A DNA stretch of 64,000 nt from Zemynaea arenosa (lineage in GTDB: Bacteria; Pseudomonadota; Gammaproteobacteria; Burkholderiales; Burkholderiaceae_D), in assembly GCF_004614185.1 (NCBI RefSeq), contig NZ_SPVF01000142.1, positions 1 to 64,000 of the forward strand. The letters run 5' to 3'. The position numbers and the translations under genes were made by a program. Below, piece by piece: positions 45,077 through 53,776 of this stretch (within the stretch, counting starts at the first letter, position 1; the number at the start of each line of letters is the position of its first letter). The notes beneath the pieces were generated by a model. That model made no database searches, was not told the DNA's origin, and saw nothing but the letters and a program-made list of their open reading frames with translations.

Positions 45077-45943
45077 ATGAAAACGTGGGATCGCATCAGC
45101 TCGGCCTTGGGCTGCCAGCCGGCGGTCAGCACGGACGTGCGCGGGGCCATGCCGCTGCGGGTGGACCGCTACATCTTCCAGCTCAACCAGTGCGAGGTGC
45201 CCTCGCTCGACAGCATGGTGCTGCTGTGCCTGCTCGGCGGCGCGCGCGCGACGGTGGGCCGCAAACCGACCAGCCAGTTCAATTTCATTCCCAGCACCTC
45301 GGCCCTGTTCCAGCCGGGCTTTGCCAGCCGCTGGAACTTCGGCGGCGCGGTCGACATGGCCATCATCCATTTCCTCGATGAGTCGGCCGACAACGTGCAG
45401 CGTCTCAAGCGCCTGCTGGGCGCACGCGGGCGTTCGGCCCACTTCTCCGATCCGCTGGTGGCGGCCGGGGCGCAGCAGATCGTCTCGGAAATCTCGCGCG
45501 TGACCCAGCCGGACCTGGCCTTTGTCGAGCGCGTCTCAATCCTGATGGTGGAGCAGGTGTGCCGCGTGCTGGACGGGCGTGCCGGCCCCAGCGGGCCGGC
45601 CGACGCTCTGCAGCTGGGCCGGCTGCAGCACGTGCTCGAATGGATGCAGAACCATTTGTCGGAAGAGTTGTCCAACGCCGAACTGGCCGAGCGGGCCGGC
45701 GTGTCCGAATCCCATTTCCGCCGCATCTTTCAAGAAGCGATGGGCGTCACGCCACACCGCTACGTCATGCAGTTGAGGCTGGAAAAGGTGCGCGAGCTGC
45801 TCACCCGCACCAGCTTTTCCATCGCCCGCGTGGCCGCCCAGTGCGGGTTCAACAGCCAGAGCCACATGACGGCCTGCTTCAACACGGCCTACGGCATCAC
45901 CCCGGCGCGGGTGCGCCAGCAGGCCCGCCTGCACGCGCCTTGA
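45077..45943 (+). CDS. AraC family transcriptional regulator
   Basis: The 288-residue regulator has an N-terminal ligand-binding cupin-like half (to about 170) and a C-terminal AraC domain with two helix-turn-helix units: LSNAELAERAGVSESHFRRI and FSIARVAAQCGFNSQSHMTA, followed by the TPARVRQ end. The ATG at 45077 lies behind GGGGACAG. It is divergent from the C39 peptidase operon over a spacer with dyads, so autoregulation and control of that operon are likely (inference). Confidence 0.92.
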   Translation: MKTWDRISSALGCQPAVSTDVRGAMPLRVDRYIFQLNQCEVPSLDSMVLLCLLGGARATVGRKPTSQFNFIPSTSALFQPGFASRWNFGGAVDMAIIHFLDESADNVQRLKRLLGARGRSAHFSDPLVAAGAQQIVSEISRVTQPDLAFVERVSILMVEQVCRVLDGRAGPSGPADALQLGRLQHVLEWMQNHLSEELSNAELAERAGVSESHFRRIFQEAMGVTPHRYVMQLRLEKVRELLTRTSFSIARVAAQCGFNSQSHMTACFNTAYGITPARVRQQARLHAP

Positions 45944-46167
45944 GCCGTCGTTACGGGCCGCGGATGGGCTCGCTTTCGGTAAAAACGCAACACTTCGCCG
46001 CCGTGACGCACGCTTGCGCACGCTCAAACTCGGCAATTCGGCTCTCGATATGATCGCTTTTTGATAAAGACGGGATCATTTTTTAACGCTGCACAAGAAA
46101 CGAGCGCCACATAATAAAAAACAGCTCGCGGATGACGGGCAGCAAAATAAGAAATGCGGAGACGATC

Positions 46168-46215
46168 ATGGGCAAAGTTCACGGCGCGCGCCGCCTGGCG
46201 TGGGGCGGGGTATGA
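46168..46215 (+). CDS. Possible 15-codon leader peptide coupled to the AraC-BioC gene
   Basis: A 15-residue frame (MGKVHGARRLAWGGV) starts behind a good GCGGAGACGATC ribosome site, better than that of the main gene. Its TGA overlaps the ATG at 46212 (ATGA), so translation of the large gene may depend on it. No rare-codon run or attenuator is visible. Confidence 0.3.
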   Translation: MGKVHGARRLAWGGV

Positions 46216-47864
46216 AGTATTCCTCGGCCACGGACGTCGTCCGGCGCATCAAGGTCTGCCTGGCAATGGATGGGTTCGACGTCGAGCGCCTGTTCCACCA
46301 GGCGGGGCTGGACCAGATCGATGTCGACGAGGACAGCCACGACATCCAGGCGGTCTCGGACAAATTCAGCCTGCTGTGGGAAAAGCTGGCGGAGGTGTCC
46401 GGCGACGACCTGCTGGGCTTCCGCGTGACCTCGCCGCATCCGCTCAGCTGGCTCGGCGTGCTCGGCCACGTGATGCTGGCCTCGCCCAATCTCAAGACCG
46501 CGGCGGATAGCCTGCTGCGCTACATGCCGCTGGTCACACCGACCGTGCGCGCCTCGATCGAGCATGACGGCGACCGCACGCTGATCGCCCTGCACCTGGT
46601 CGGCGGCAAGCGGGCCGTGCCGCACCAGCGCTACGATTTCACCTGGTCCATGCTGCTGTCCACCATGCGCTTCGTGGTGCAGCAACCGGAGTTGCACCCG
46701 GTGGCAATGGAGTATGCCTTCCCGGTGCCCCCGGAGAGCCGTCCCTATGAGGAGCGCTTTGGCTGCCCGGTGCGCTTCAACGCAACGCGCAACGCGATGA
46801 TCTTTTCGAATCGCGATCTGCTCACGCCGATCCCGACCTGCAACCCGCTGGCGGCCGAAGGCCTGCTGCGCCTGCTGGAAGACCGGCTGGCGCAGGCACG
46901 CCGCACCACGTTCACGTCCAAGGTGCAGAACCTGCTGGTGTCGATGATCGACCAAGGCGGGGCGCTGCGCGAGCAGGTCGCCAGGCGGCTGTTGATCAGC
47001 GAGCGCACGCTGCAGCGGCGCCTGGCCGATGAGGGCACGGACTTTTCGACACTGGTGGACGAGGTGCGCCGCGAGATCGCCCAGCGTATGCATGAGCGCC
47101 TGCAGGTCATCAAGATCGTCCCCCGCCACGTGCTGGACGCCGGCTGCGGCAGCGGCGCCGACTTGCCGACCCTGCAAGAGCGCTTCCCCGCTGCCCACCT
47201 GCTGGCCCTGGACGGCTCCGAACCGATGCTCCAGTCCATCCCCGCGCCAAGGAAAACCCTTTTTGACAAGCTCCTCCCCAGCAAGGCGGGCCTCGACAAA
47301 CTCTGCGCCGACCTCGGCAACCTGCCCCTGGCGCAGAACTCCCTGGACCTGATCTGGTCCAACCTCGCACTGCACTGGCACCCCCAGCCTGACCGCGTGT
47401 TCGCCGAGTGGCGCCGCGTGCTGCGCGTGGAGGGCCTGCTCATGTTCTCCACTTTCGGCCCCGACACCTTGCGCGAAGTCGCCGCCGCCTTCGGGGAGCT
47501 GGACGGCACCCCGCACACGCTGCCCTTCGTGGACATGCATGACTTTGGCGACCAGCTGGTGGAAGCCGGCTTTTCGACCCCGGTGATGGACATGGAAAAA
47601 CTGACCGTGACCTACGACTCGTCCCAGGCGCTGTTGCAGGACGTGCAAGCCCTCGGCGGGAACCCCCTGGCCACCCGCCGCCGCGGCCTGATCGGCAAAG
47701 ACGCCTGGAAAAAGATGGAACACGCCCTGGACAACCAGCGCCGCCCCGACGGCAAGCTGCACCTCACCTTCGAGATCGTGTACGGCCACGCGTTCCGCCC
47801 CGCGCCACGTACCACGGCGTCCGGGGAAGCGATCATCCGCTTCCAACCCCGCAAGCCGCAGTGA
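46212..47864 (+). CDS. Chimeric AraC-type regulator/BioC malonyl-ACP O-methyltransferase
   Basis: One 550-residue frame joins two families. Residues to about 285 form an AraC regulator of the Arabinose_bd type with its first helix-turn-helix (REQVARRLLISERTLQRRL) but without the second. At VDEVRREIAQRMHERL the frame passes into BioC: SAM motif VLDAGCGSGADLP, DLIWSNLALHW and LLMFSTFGPDTLREV, up to the normal C-terminus. BioC methylates malonyl-ACP to start biotin synthesis. About 45-50 residues of each parent appear missing at the joint. This fits an in-frame deletion between short similar sequences. Whether the product is a working methyltransferase is unclear. Confidence 0.82.
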   Translation: MKYSSATDVVRRIKVCLAMDGFDVERLFHQAGLDQIDVDEDSHDIQAVSDKFSLLWEKLAEVSGDDLLGFRVTSPHPLSWLGVLGHVMLASPNLKTAADSLLRYMPLVTPTVRASIEHDGDRTLIALHLVGGKRAVPHQRYDFTWSMLLSTMRFVVQQPELHPVAMEYAFPVPPESRPYEERFGCPVRFNATRNAMIFSNRDLLTPIPTCNPLAAEGLLRLLEDRLAQARRTTFTSKVQNLLVSMIDQGGALREQVARRLLISERTLQRRLADEGTDFSTLVDEVRREIAQRMHERLQVIKIVPRHVLDAGCGSGADLPTLQERFPAAHLLALDGSEPMLQSIPAPRKTLFDKLLPSKAGLDKLCADLGNLPLAQNSLDLIWSNLALHWHPQPDRVFAEWRRVLRVEGLLMFSTFGPDTLREVAAAFGELDGTPHTLPFVDMHDFGDQLVEAGFSTPVMDMEKLTVTYDSSQALLQDVQALGGNPLATRRRGLIGKDAWKKMEHALDNQRRPDGKLHLTFEIVYGHAFRPAPRTTASGEAIIRFQPRKPQ

Positions 47865-47926
47865 CCGCCGCCGCAACACATCGGCCGTAAAAGCAAGAAG
47901 CCCTAGCAGAATTACAAGGTATTTCC

Positions 47927-47956
47927 TTGATGTAGATCCTTGCGCTTGAGTATAAT
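47927..47956 (+). promoter_or_regulatory. Sigma70-like promoter of the cytochrome oxidase operon
   Basis: TTGATG (47927-47932), 18-base spacer, TATAAT (47951-47956). It would give a leader of about 180 bases before coxB. A CAAGG-N5-CCTTG dyad (47915-47929) overlaps the -35. Confidence 0.65.
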
Positions 47957-47966
47957 CAACCGCTAA

Positions 47967-48014
47967 TTTTGTCCACAAAGCTCTTAAATGCTGATTTTTT
48001 GAGCAAGGACAAAA
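47967..48014 (+). promoter_or_regulatory. Inverted repeat at the 5' end of the coxB leader
   Basis: TTTTGTCC (47967-47974) is perfectly complementary to GGACAAAA (48007-48014), and inside them GCTC (47980-47983) pairs with GAGC (48001-48004). The outer arm starts about ten bases after the -10 box, so the predicted transcript would begin with this hairpin. It may be an operator or an mRNA-stability element. Confidence 0.5.
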
Positions 48015-48142
48015 CAAAAGAGCGCCGCCAGAACACCGGCCCAGCGCGATAAAAAAGGTTTAAGGAAGCGGCGGAAGTGCCAGCGTTTCATGGGCCACAA
48101 CCGCCGTTTTGAAAAACATTCTTTCTTTAGGTGGTTGGGGAT

Positions 48143-49333
48143 ATGACTTATGTAAAGCGGCTTCAAGCGTTGATGCTCGGCCTCGCGGCAGCGGCCAGCA
48201 TCCCGGCACTCGCAGCACCGGAAGGTGTGCAGGGCCGGCCCGTCGCGCACCAGCTGGATCTGCAAATGCCGGTGACGGGCATCGCGACCGAGGTCAACAG
48301 CCTGCACAACTGGATGATGCTGGTCTGCCTGGTGATCTTCATCGCTGTGTTTGGCGTGATGTTTTATTCCATCCTCAAGCACCGCAAATCGCTGGGCCAC
48401 AAGCCGGCGACCTTCCATGAATCGACCGCGGTCGAAATCGCCTGGACCATCGTCCCCTTCCTGATCGTGATCGGCATGGCCCTCCCGGCCACCAAGACCG
48501 TGGTCGCGATGAAGGACACCTCCAACGCCGACGTGACCATCAAGGCCACCGGCATGCAGTGGAAGTGGGGCTATGAATACCTGGCCGGCGAAGGCAAGGG
48601 CATCAACTTCATCTCCAACATCGCCACCCCGCGCGCCGCCGTCGGCAGCCCGGGCGTCGCACCGACCGTGGCCCGTACCGAGAACTACCTGCTGGAAGTG
48701 GACAACGAAGTCGTGGTCCCGGTGAACAAGAAGATCCGCATCGTCACCACCGCCAACGACGTGATCCACGCCTGGACCATCCCGGCCTTCGCCGTGAAGC
48801 AGGACGCGATCCCGGGCTTCGTGCGCGACACCTGGTTCAAGGCCGAAAAGATCGGCACCTACCGCGGCAACTGCGTGGAACTGTGCGGCAAGGAGCATGC
48901 CTTCATGCCGATCGTCGTGAAAGTCGTCTCCGATGCGGACTACAGCGCCTGGGTCGCCAAGAAGCAGGCCGAGATGGCCGCGCTGGCCGATGACCCGAGC
49001 AAGGTCTGGACCCTGGACGAACTGAAGACCAAGGGCGAGAAGATCTACAGCACCAACTGCGTGGTCTGCCACCAGGCCAACGGCAAGGGCGTGCCGGGCG
49101 CGTTCGCCGCGCTGGACGGCTCGCCGGTGGTGAACGGCCCGAAAGCGGACCAGATCCACGTGCTCCTGAACGGCAAGAAGTCGGGCAAGTTCCCGTCCGA
49201 GATGCCGGCCTGGAAGCAGCTGTCGGATTCCGACATCGCGGCCGTAATCACCTACACCCGCAACAGCTGGTCGAACAAGGCCGCCGAGAATATCGTCCAA
49301 CCGGCTGAAGTCCTGGCCGCACGTGGCAAGTAA
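48143..49333 (+). CDS. coxB: Cytochrome c oxidase subunit II with C-terminal cytochrome c domain
   Basis: The 396-residue subunit has a signal peptide, two membrane helices (about 55-80 and 100-120) and the CuA domain with GNCVELCGKEHAFMPI (Cys-x3-Cys-x3-His-x2-Met). A fused cytochrome c domain follows (CVVCHQANGKG haem site and a distal Met in SEMPAW), so the enzyme is caa3-like. The ATG at 48143 follows GGTTGGGGAT; a GTG at 48131 is an alternative. First gene of the operon, 15 bases ahead of subunit I. Confidence 0.97.
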   Translation: MTYVKRLQALMLGLAAAASIPALAAPEGVQGRPVAHQLDLQMPVTGIATEVNSLHNWMMLVCLVIFIAVFGVMFYSILKHRKSLGHKPATFHESTAVEIAWTIVPFLIVIGMALPATKTVVAMKDTSNADVTIKATGMQWKWGYEYLAGEGKGINFISNIATPRAAVGSPGVAPTVARTENYLLEVDNEVVVPVNKKIRIVTTANDVIHAWTIPAFAVKQDAIPGFVRDTWFKAEKIGTYRGNCVELCGKEHAFMPIVVKVVSDADYSAWVAKKQAEMAALADDPSKVWTLDELKTKGEKIYSTNCVVCHQANGKGVPGAFAALDGSPVVNGPKADQIHVLLNGKKSGKFPSEMPAWKQLSDSDIAAVITYTRNSWSNKAAENIVQPAEVLAARGK

Positions 49334-49348
49334 GAGGAGTCGTCAGAG

Positions 49349-50947
49349 ATGAGCACCGCAACTATCGATCACGGTCACGCTGACCACGCGCACGACCATC
49401 ACCACGACCATCCGCACGGCTGGCGGCGCTGGTTGTTCGCCACCAACCACAAGGACATCGGCACGCTGTACCTCTGGTTCTCGTTCATCATGCTGCTCTC
49501 GGGCGGCCTGCTGGCGATGGGCATCCGCCTGGAGCTGTTCCAGCCGGGCCTGCAGTTCTTCAATCCGGAGTTCTTCAACCAGCTGACCACCATGCACGGC
49601 CTGATCATGGTGTTCGGCGCGATCATGCCGGCCTTCGTCGGCTTCGCGAACTGGATGATCCCGCTGCAGATCGGCGCGTCCGACATGGCGTTCGCGCGCA
49701 TGAACAACTTCTCGTTCTGGCTGCTGCCGCCGGCGGCGATCCTGCTCGCGACCTCGTTCCTGGTCCCGGGCGGCGCCACCGCGGCCGGCTGGACCCTGTA
49801 CGCGCCGCTGTCGACCCAGATGGGCGCGGGCATGGACATGGGTATCTTCGCGATGCACATCATGGGTGCTTCGTCGATCATGGGTTCGATCAACATCATC
49901 GTCACCATCCTCAACATGCGCGCCCCTGGCATGACGCTGATGAAGATGCCGATGTTCTGCTGGACCTGGCTGATCACCGCCTACCTGCTGATCGCCGTGA
50001 TGCCGGTGCTGGCTGGCGCCATCACCATGACGCTGACCGACCGCCACTTCGGCACCTCGTTCTTCAACGCCGCCGGTGGCGGTGACCCGGTCATGTACCA
50101 GCACATCTTCTGGTTCTTCGGCCACCCCGAGGTGTACATCATGATCCTGCCGGCGTTCGGCATCGTCTCGCAGATCATTCCGGCCTTCGCGCGCAAACCG
50201 CTGTTCGGCTACGCCTCGATGGTGTACGCGACCGCGTCGATCGCGATTCTGTCCTTCATCGTGTGGGCCCACCACATGTTCACCACCGGCATGCCGGTGA
50301 CCTCGCAGCTGTTCTTCATGTACGCGACCATGCTGATCGCGGTGCCGACCGGCGTGAAGGTGTTCAACTGGGTCGCCACCATGTGGAAAGGCTCGATGAC
50401 CTTCGAGACCCCGATGCTGTTCGCGGTCGGCTTCATCTTCGTGTTCACCATGGGCGGCTTCACGGGCCTGATCCTGGCCGTGACCCCGATCGACATCCAG
50501 CTGCAGGACACCTATTACGTGGTGGCGCACTTCCACTACGTGCTGGTGGCCGGTTCGCTGTTCGCGCTGTTCGCGGGCTTCTACTACTGGGGTCCGAAGT
50601 GGACGGGCCACATGTACAACGAGACCATGGGCAAGGTCCACTTCTGGTCCTCGCTGATCTCGTTCAACGTGACCTTCTTCCCGATGCACTTCCTGGGCCT
50701 GGCCGGCATGCCGCGCCGCTACGCCGACTACCCGGCGCAGTTCGCGGACTTCAACGCCATCGCCTCCATCGGCGGCTTCTGGTTCGGCCTGTCGCAGGTG
50801 TTCTTCCTGTTCTTCGTGGTGCTGCCGACCATCCGCGGCGGCAAGAAGGCGGCCGACAAGCCGTGGGAAGGCGCCGAAGGCCTGGAGTGGACCGTGCCGT
50901 CGCCGGCGCCGTTCCACACCTTCGAAGAACCGCCGCTGGTCAAGTAA
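49349..50947 (+). CDS. ctaD: Cytochrome c oxidase subunit I
   Basis: The 532-residue, twelve-helix haem-copper subunit carries the low-spin haem, haem a3 and CuB. Visible are [25 protein letters not shown] (CuB His with the E and Y of A1-type oxidases), WAHHMFTTG and AHFHYVLV. The first 25 residues are notably His-rich, nine His in [18 protein letters not shown] and flanks, before the first helix. It pumps protons while reducing O2. Confidence 0.97.
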   Translation: MSTATIDHGHADHAHDHHHDHPHGWRRWLFATNHKDIGTLYLWFSFIMLLSGGLLAMGIRLELFQPGLQFFNPEFFNQLTTMHGLIMVFGAIMPAFVGFANWMIPLQIGASDMAFARMNNFSFWLLPPAAILLATSFLVPGGATAAGWTLYAPLSTQMGAGMDMGIFAMHIMGASSIMGSINIIVTILNMRAPGMTLMKMPMFCWTWLITAYLLIAVMPVLAGAITMTLTDRHFGTSFFNAAGGGDPVMYQHIFWFFGHPEVYIMILPAFGIVSQIIPAFARKPLFGYASMVYATASIAILSFIVWAHHMFTTGMPVTSQLFFMYATMLIAVPTGVKVFNWVATMWKGSMTFETPMLFAVGFIFVFTMGGFTGLILAVTPIDIQLQDTYYVVAHFHYVLVAGSLFALFAGFYYWGPKWTGHMYNETMGKVHFWSSLISFNVTFFPMHFLGLAGMPRRYADYPAQFADFNAIASIGGFWFGLSQVFFLFFVVLPTIRGGKKAADKPWEGAEGLEWTVPSPAPFHTFEEPPLVK

Positions 50948-50950
50948 TCG

Positions 50951-51073
50951 ATGACGATCATGGCTGAGCAACCGAAGAAGAAGCCGAATAACCTGCGTAC
51001 CGGACTGCTGCTGGCCGGGGTCGCACTGTTCTTCTTCGTGATGCTGTTTGTGAAACGCCTCTGGTTGATGTAG
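50951..51073 (+). CDS. Cytochrome oxidase small assembly peptide
   Basis: A 40-residue gene between subunit I and ctaG: a short basic N-terminus (MAEQPKKKPNN) and a single membrane helix (LLLAGVALFFFVMLFV) ending KRLWLM. Starts are possible at 50951 and 50960. Small single-helix genes at this place are common in Burkholderiales and are named cytochrome oxidase small assembly proteins. It abuts ctaG (two bases). Confidence 0.8.
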   Translation: MTIMAEQPKKKPNNLRTGLLLAGVALFFFVMLFVKRLWLM

Positions 51074-51075
51074 AG

Positions 51076-51630
51076 ATGAGCACCGAGAACGCGACGCCGA
51101 ATGCGACCACTCGCCTGAACAAGGCGATGATGGGCAAGCTGGTGGTGGTCGCGATCCTCATGTTCGGCTTCGGCTACGCGCTGATCCCGGTGTACAAGCA
51201 GGTGTGCGAGCTGCTGGGTGTGAACACCATCACCCAGAAGGACGACGTGGCCAAGAACACGCAAGTGGACATGAGCCGCAGCGTGACAGTGGAGCTGGAC
51301 GGGAACGCCCATGGTCCCTGGCGCTTCCGTCCCGTGCAGTCCAGCGTTACCGTGCACCCGGGCGAGATGACGACGGTGGTCTACGAAGTCGTCAACATCC
51401 AGCCGCGCACCATGGTCGCCCAGGCGATTCCGAGTTACGCGCCGCAGTCGGCCGGGCCGCACTTCAAGAAGGTGGAGTGCTTCTGCTTCAAGCAGCAGAC
51501 CCTCAAGCCGAATGAGGCCAAGCAGTATCCGGTGGTGTTCTACGTCGACCCGGCCCTGCCGAAGGACGTCAAGACCATCACCTTGTCGTACACGTTTTTT
51601 GAAGTCGCAGGAGCGGTGGCGCAGCAATGA
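51076..51630 (+). CDS. ctaG: Cytochrome c oxidase assembly protein CtaG (Cox11)
   Basis: The 184-residue protein has one N-terminal membrane helix (about 18-38) and a periplasmic Ig-like domain with the copper-binding CFCFKQQTL motif. It delivers copper to the CuB site of subunit I. Its stop overlaps the start of the DUF2970 gene. Confidence 0.95.
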   Translation: MSTENATPNATTRLNKAMMGKLVVVAILMFGFGYALIPVYKQVCELLGVNTITQKDDVAKNTQVDMSRSVTVELDGNAHGPWRFRPVQSSVTVHPGEMTTVVYEVVNIQPRTMVAQAIPSYAPQSAGPHFKKVECFCFKQQTLKPNEAKQYPVVFYVDPALPKDVKTITLSYTFFEVAGAVAQQ

Positions 51631-51836
51631 ACGACGCTCATAAACGCAAGGCGTCGTTCCTGGCCACGATGAAGGCGGTGTTCTGGTCCTTCTTCGGGAT
51701 CCGCAAGCGCAGCGATTACGAGAAGGATTCGGCGCAGCTGAATCCCATTCACGTGATCATTGCGGGCGTGATCGGTGCAGCGCTGTTCATCGGGATCCTG
51801 GTGACGATCGTGAAATTCGCAGTATCCAAGGCATAA
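51627..51836 (+). CDS. DUF2970 small membrane protein
   Basis: The 69-residue protein has one C-terminal membrane helix (VIIAGVIGAALFIGILVTIV) after a basic region with VFWSFFGIRKRSDYEKD, the DUF2970 signature. It is regularly found between ctaG and subunit III in Betaproteobacteria, so an assembly role is inferred. The ATG overlaps the ctaG stop. Confidence 0.88.
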   Translation: MNDAHKRKASFLATMKAVFWSFFGIRKRSDYEKDSAQLNPIHVIIAGVIGAALFIGILVTIVKFAVSKA

Positions 51837-51912
51837 AAAGAAAATCATGTTCTTCCCGCGCGGCGGGGAGGACGTACAGCAAAAAATCAGCAAGTTTTTT
51901 GGGAGATGAAGA

Positions 51913-52770
51913 ATGAGCTCTAATCACGCCGCGCCGTACTATTACGTACCCGGTCCATCGCGCTGGCCCGTCATGGCCGGCATCTCGATGCTCGCCACCA
52001 TGGCCGGTGCATCGGGCTGGGTGAATGGCGCCGAGTGGGGCATGCCGCTGAATATCGCCGGCATCCTGTGCACCATCGCCGTGCTGTACTTCTGGTTCGG
52101 CGAAGCGATCGCCGAATCCGAAGGCGGCAAGTACAACCAGCGTATCGACACCTCGTTCCGCTGGTCGATGTCCTGGTTCATCTTCTCGGAAGTGATGTTC
52201 TTCGGCGCCTTCTTCGGCGCGCTGTTCTACGCCCGTTCGGTCACCATGCCGTGGCTGGCGGACCTGGACCACAAGGTCCTGTGGCCCGACTTCGCCGCCC
52301 ACTGGGGCAACGCCGGTCCGGCAGGCACGATCGAGTCCTTCCGCACCATGGGCCCGTTCCCGATCCCGACCATCAACACCGCGCTGCTGCTGACCTCCGG
52401 CGTCACTCTCACAATCTCGCACCACGCCCTGCGCGCGGGCCAGCGTGGCAAGACCGCCTTCTGGCTGGCGCTGACCATCCTGCTGGGCGCCGTGTTCATG
52501 GGCTTCCAGGCGTACGAGTACCACCATGCCTACACTGAGCTGAACCTCAAGCTCACCTCCGGCATCTACGGCTCGACCTTCTTCATGCTGACCGGCTTCC
52601 ACGGCTTCCACGTGACCATGGGCGCGATCATGCTGGCGGTGGTGCTGCGCCGCGTGCTGCGTGGCGACTTCACCCCGGACCACCACTTCGCCTTCGAAGG
52701 CGCGGCCTGGTACTGGCACTTCGTGGACGTGGTCTGGCTCGGCCTCTACATCGTCGTCTACTGGCTGTAA
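51913..52770 (+). CDS. ctaE: Cytochrome c oxidase subunit III
   Basis: The 285-residue subunit has seven membrane helices and the signature residues of subunit III: YYVPGPSRWPV at the N-terminus, SEVMFFGAFF, GFQAYEY, FFMLTGFHGFHVTMG and YWHFVDVVWL. Ribosome site GGGAGATGAAGA. The operon's first transcription block ends just after it at a strong hairpin. Confidence 0.96.
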   Translation: MSSNHAAPYYYVPGPSRWPVMAGISMLATMAGASGWVNGAEWGMPLNIAGILCTIAVLYFWFGEAIAESEGGKYNQRIDTSFRWSMSWFIFSEVMFFGAFFGALFYARSVTMPWLADLDHKVLWPDFAAHWGNAGPAGTIESFRTMGPFPIPTINTALLLTSGVTLTISHHALRAGQRGKTAFWLALTILLGAVFMGFQAYEYHHAYTELNLKLTSGIYGSTFFMLTGFHGFHVTMGAIMLAVVLRRVLRGDFTPDHHFAFEGAAWYWHFVDVVWLGLYIVVYWL

Positions 52771-52791
52771 GCCGGGGACTCGATCCAAACG

Positions 52792-52829
52792 AAAGCCGCC
52801 GGCCGGATCCTCCGGCGGCGGCTTTTTTC
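52792..52829 (+). terminator. Strong Rho-independent terminator after ctaE
   Basis: AAAGCCGCCG (52792-52801) pairs with CGGCGGCTTT (52816-52825); the inner CCGG/CCGG extends the stem, and TTTTTT completes it. It separates the structural oxidase genes from the downstream assembly genes (surf1 to senC). Confidence 0.85.
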
Positions 52830-52843
52830 TTTGGCGGCTCATT

Positions 52844-53044
52844 ATGAAAATCTTCGTCGGCATCGCCTTCATCCTGATCATCGGCAGCCTGGCCTCGGCG
52901 CTGTTCTTCCTCATGCGTGACAAGGGCAAGAGCAACCGCACGGTGCAGGCGCTGGCCATGCGCGTGGGACTGTCGGTGCTGCTGTTCATCTGCATCCTAA
53001 TGCTCTACAAGCTGGGGTACATCCAGCCCACCGGGATTCGCTAA
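52844..53044 (+). CDS. DUF2909 twin-transmembrane protein
   Basis: The 66-residue protein has two membrane helices (FVGIAFILIIGSLASALFFL and LSVLLFICILMLYKL) joined by a basic loop. Position between subunit III and surf1 and its size match the DUF2909 family. It starts 15 bases after the terminator T-run, so it needs read-through or its own promoter. Role unknown, probably oxidase assembly. Confidence 0.83.
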   Translation: MKIFVGIAFILIIGSLASALFFLMRDKGKSNRTVQALAMRVGLSVLLFICILMLYKLGYIQPTGIR

Positions 53045-53056
53045 GCGATATATCCG

Positions 53057-53776
53057 ATGGCTTTCCGCTTCCGTCTCATCCCCTTTACCGTCACCGTGGC
53101 GCTGGTGGCGCTCGGAATCTCGCTCGGCAACTGGCAGGAGCGCCGGGCCGCATACAAGACGGCGCTGCAATGGCGCGTGGAAGCGCGTGCGGCCCAGGCG
53201 CCGCTGGTGCTGGGCGGCGCTGCATTGCCGACGACCGATTTCGCCGAGTACCGCCGCGTGCAGGCGACCGGCACCTGGGTCCCGCAATGGGCCGTCTATC
53301 TCGACAACCGCCCCTACAAGGGCCGCTCCGGCTTCTACGTGCTGATGCCACTGAAGCTTGCGGGCAGCCACCAGCACGTGCTGGTCGCACGCGGCTGGCT
53401 ACCGGTCGATCCGGCCAACCGCGCGCAGATTGCGTCGTATGCCACGCCCACCGGCGAGGTGACGGTGCAGGGCAGGGCAGTCGCCAGCGCGGGCCATGTC
53501 CTGCAGCTGGGCGCTGCCGCCGCCGTCAAGCCGGGCGCGATCGTGCAGAATATCGAACCGGCGCAGCTGGCGCCGGCCAGCGGGCTGGCATTGGCGCCGT
53601 TCGTGGTCGAGCAGACCGGCGACGCGGCGCAGGCCGGAGACACGCTGGTGCGGGACTGGCCGTCGCCATCTTTCGGTATCGACAAGCACAAAGGCTATGC
53701 CTTCCAGTGGTACGCGCTGGCCGTGATGGCCGCGCTCTTTTTCGTCTTCACAGGATTCAGACGTGGAAAACAGTAA
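53057..53776 (+). CDS. SURF1 family cytochrome oxidase assembly protein
   Basis: The 239-residue protein has membrane helices at both ends (about 9-28 and 217-234) and the SURF1 motifs LGISLGNWQERRA, YLDNRPYKGRSGFYVLMPL and VARGWLP. SURF1 helps insert haem a into subunit I. Its end overlaps the next gene by 14 bases. Confidence 0.93.
   Translation: MAFRFRLIPFTVTVALVALGISLGNWQERRAAYKTALQWRVEARAAQAPLVLGGAALPTTDFAEYRRVQATGTWVPQWAVYLDNRPYKGRSGFYVLMPLKLAGSHQHVLVARGWLPVDPANRAQIASYATPTGEVTVQGRAVASAGHVLQLGAAAAVKPGAIVQNIEPAQLAPASGLALAPFVVEQTGDAAQAGDTLVRDWPSPSFGIDKHKGYAFQWYALAVMAALFFVFTGFRRGKQ

Noticed and set aside
46049-46083. ATGATC/GATCAT hairpin with T-run after the AraC gene as a terminator
   Set aside because: Only six A/T-rich pairs with an 18-base loop; more likely ordinary AT-rich promoter DNA.
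46179-48017. 612-residue antisense frame over the AraC-BioC gene
   Set aside because: Checked because the sense gene is odd, but composition (His/Gln/Arg-rich) and lack of motifs mark it as a shadow.
49343-50971. 542-residue His/Arg-rich antisense frame over ctaD
   Set aside because: Shadow of cytochrome oxidase subunit I, which is certain.
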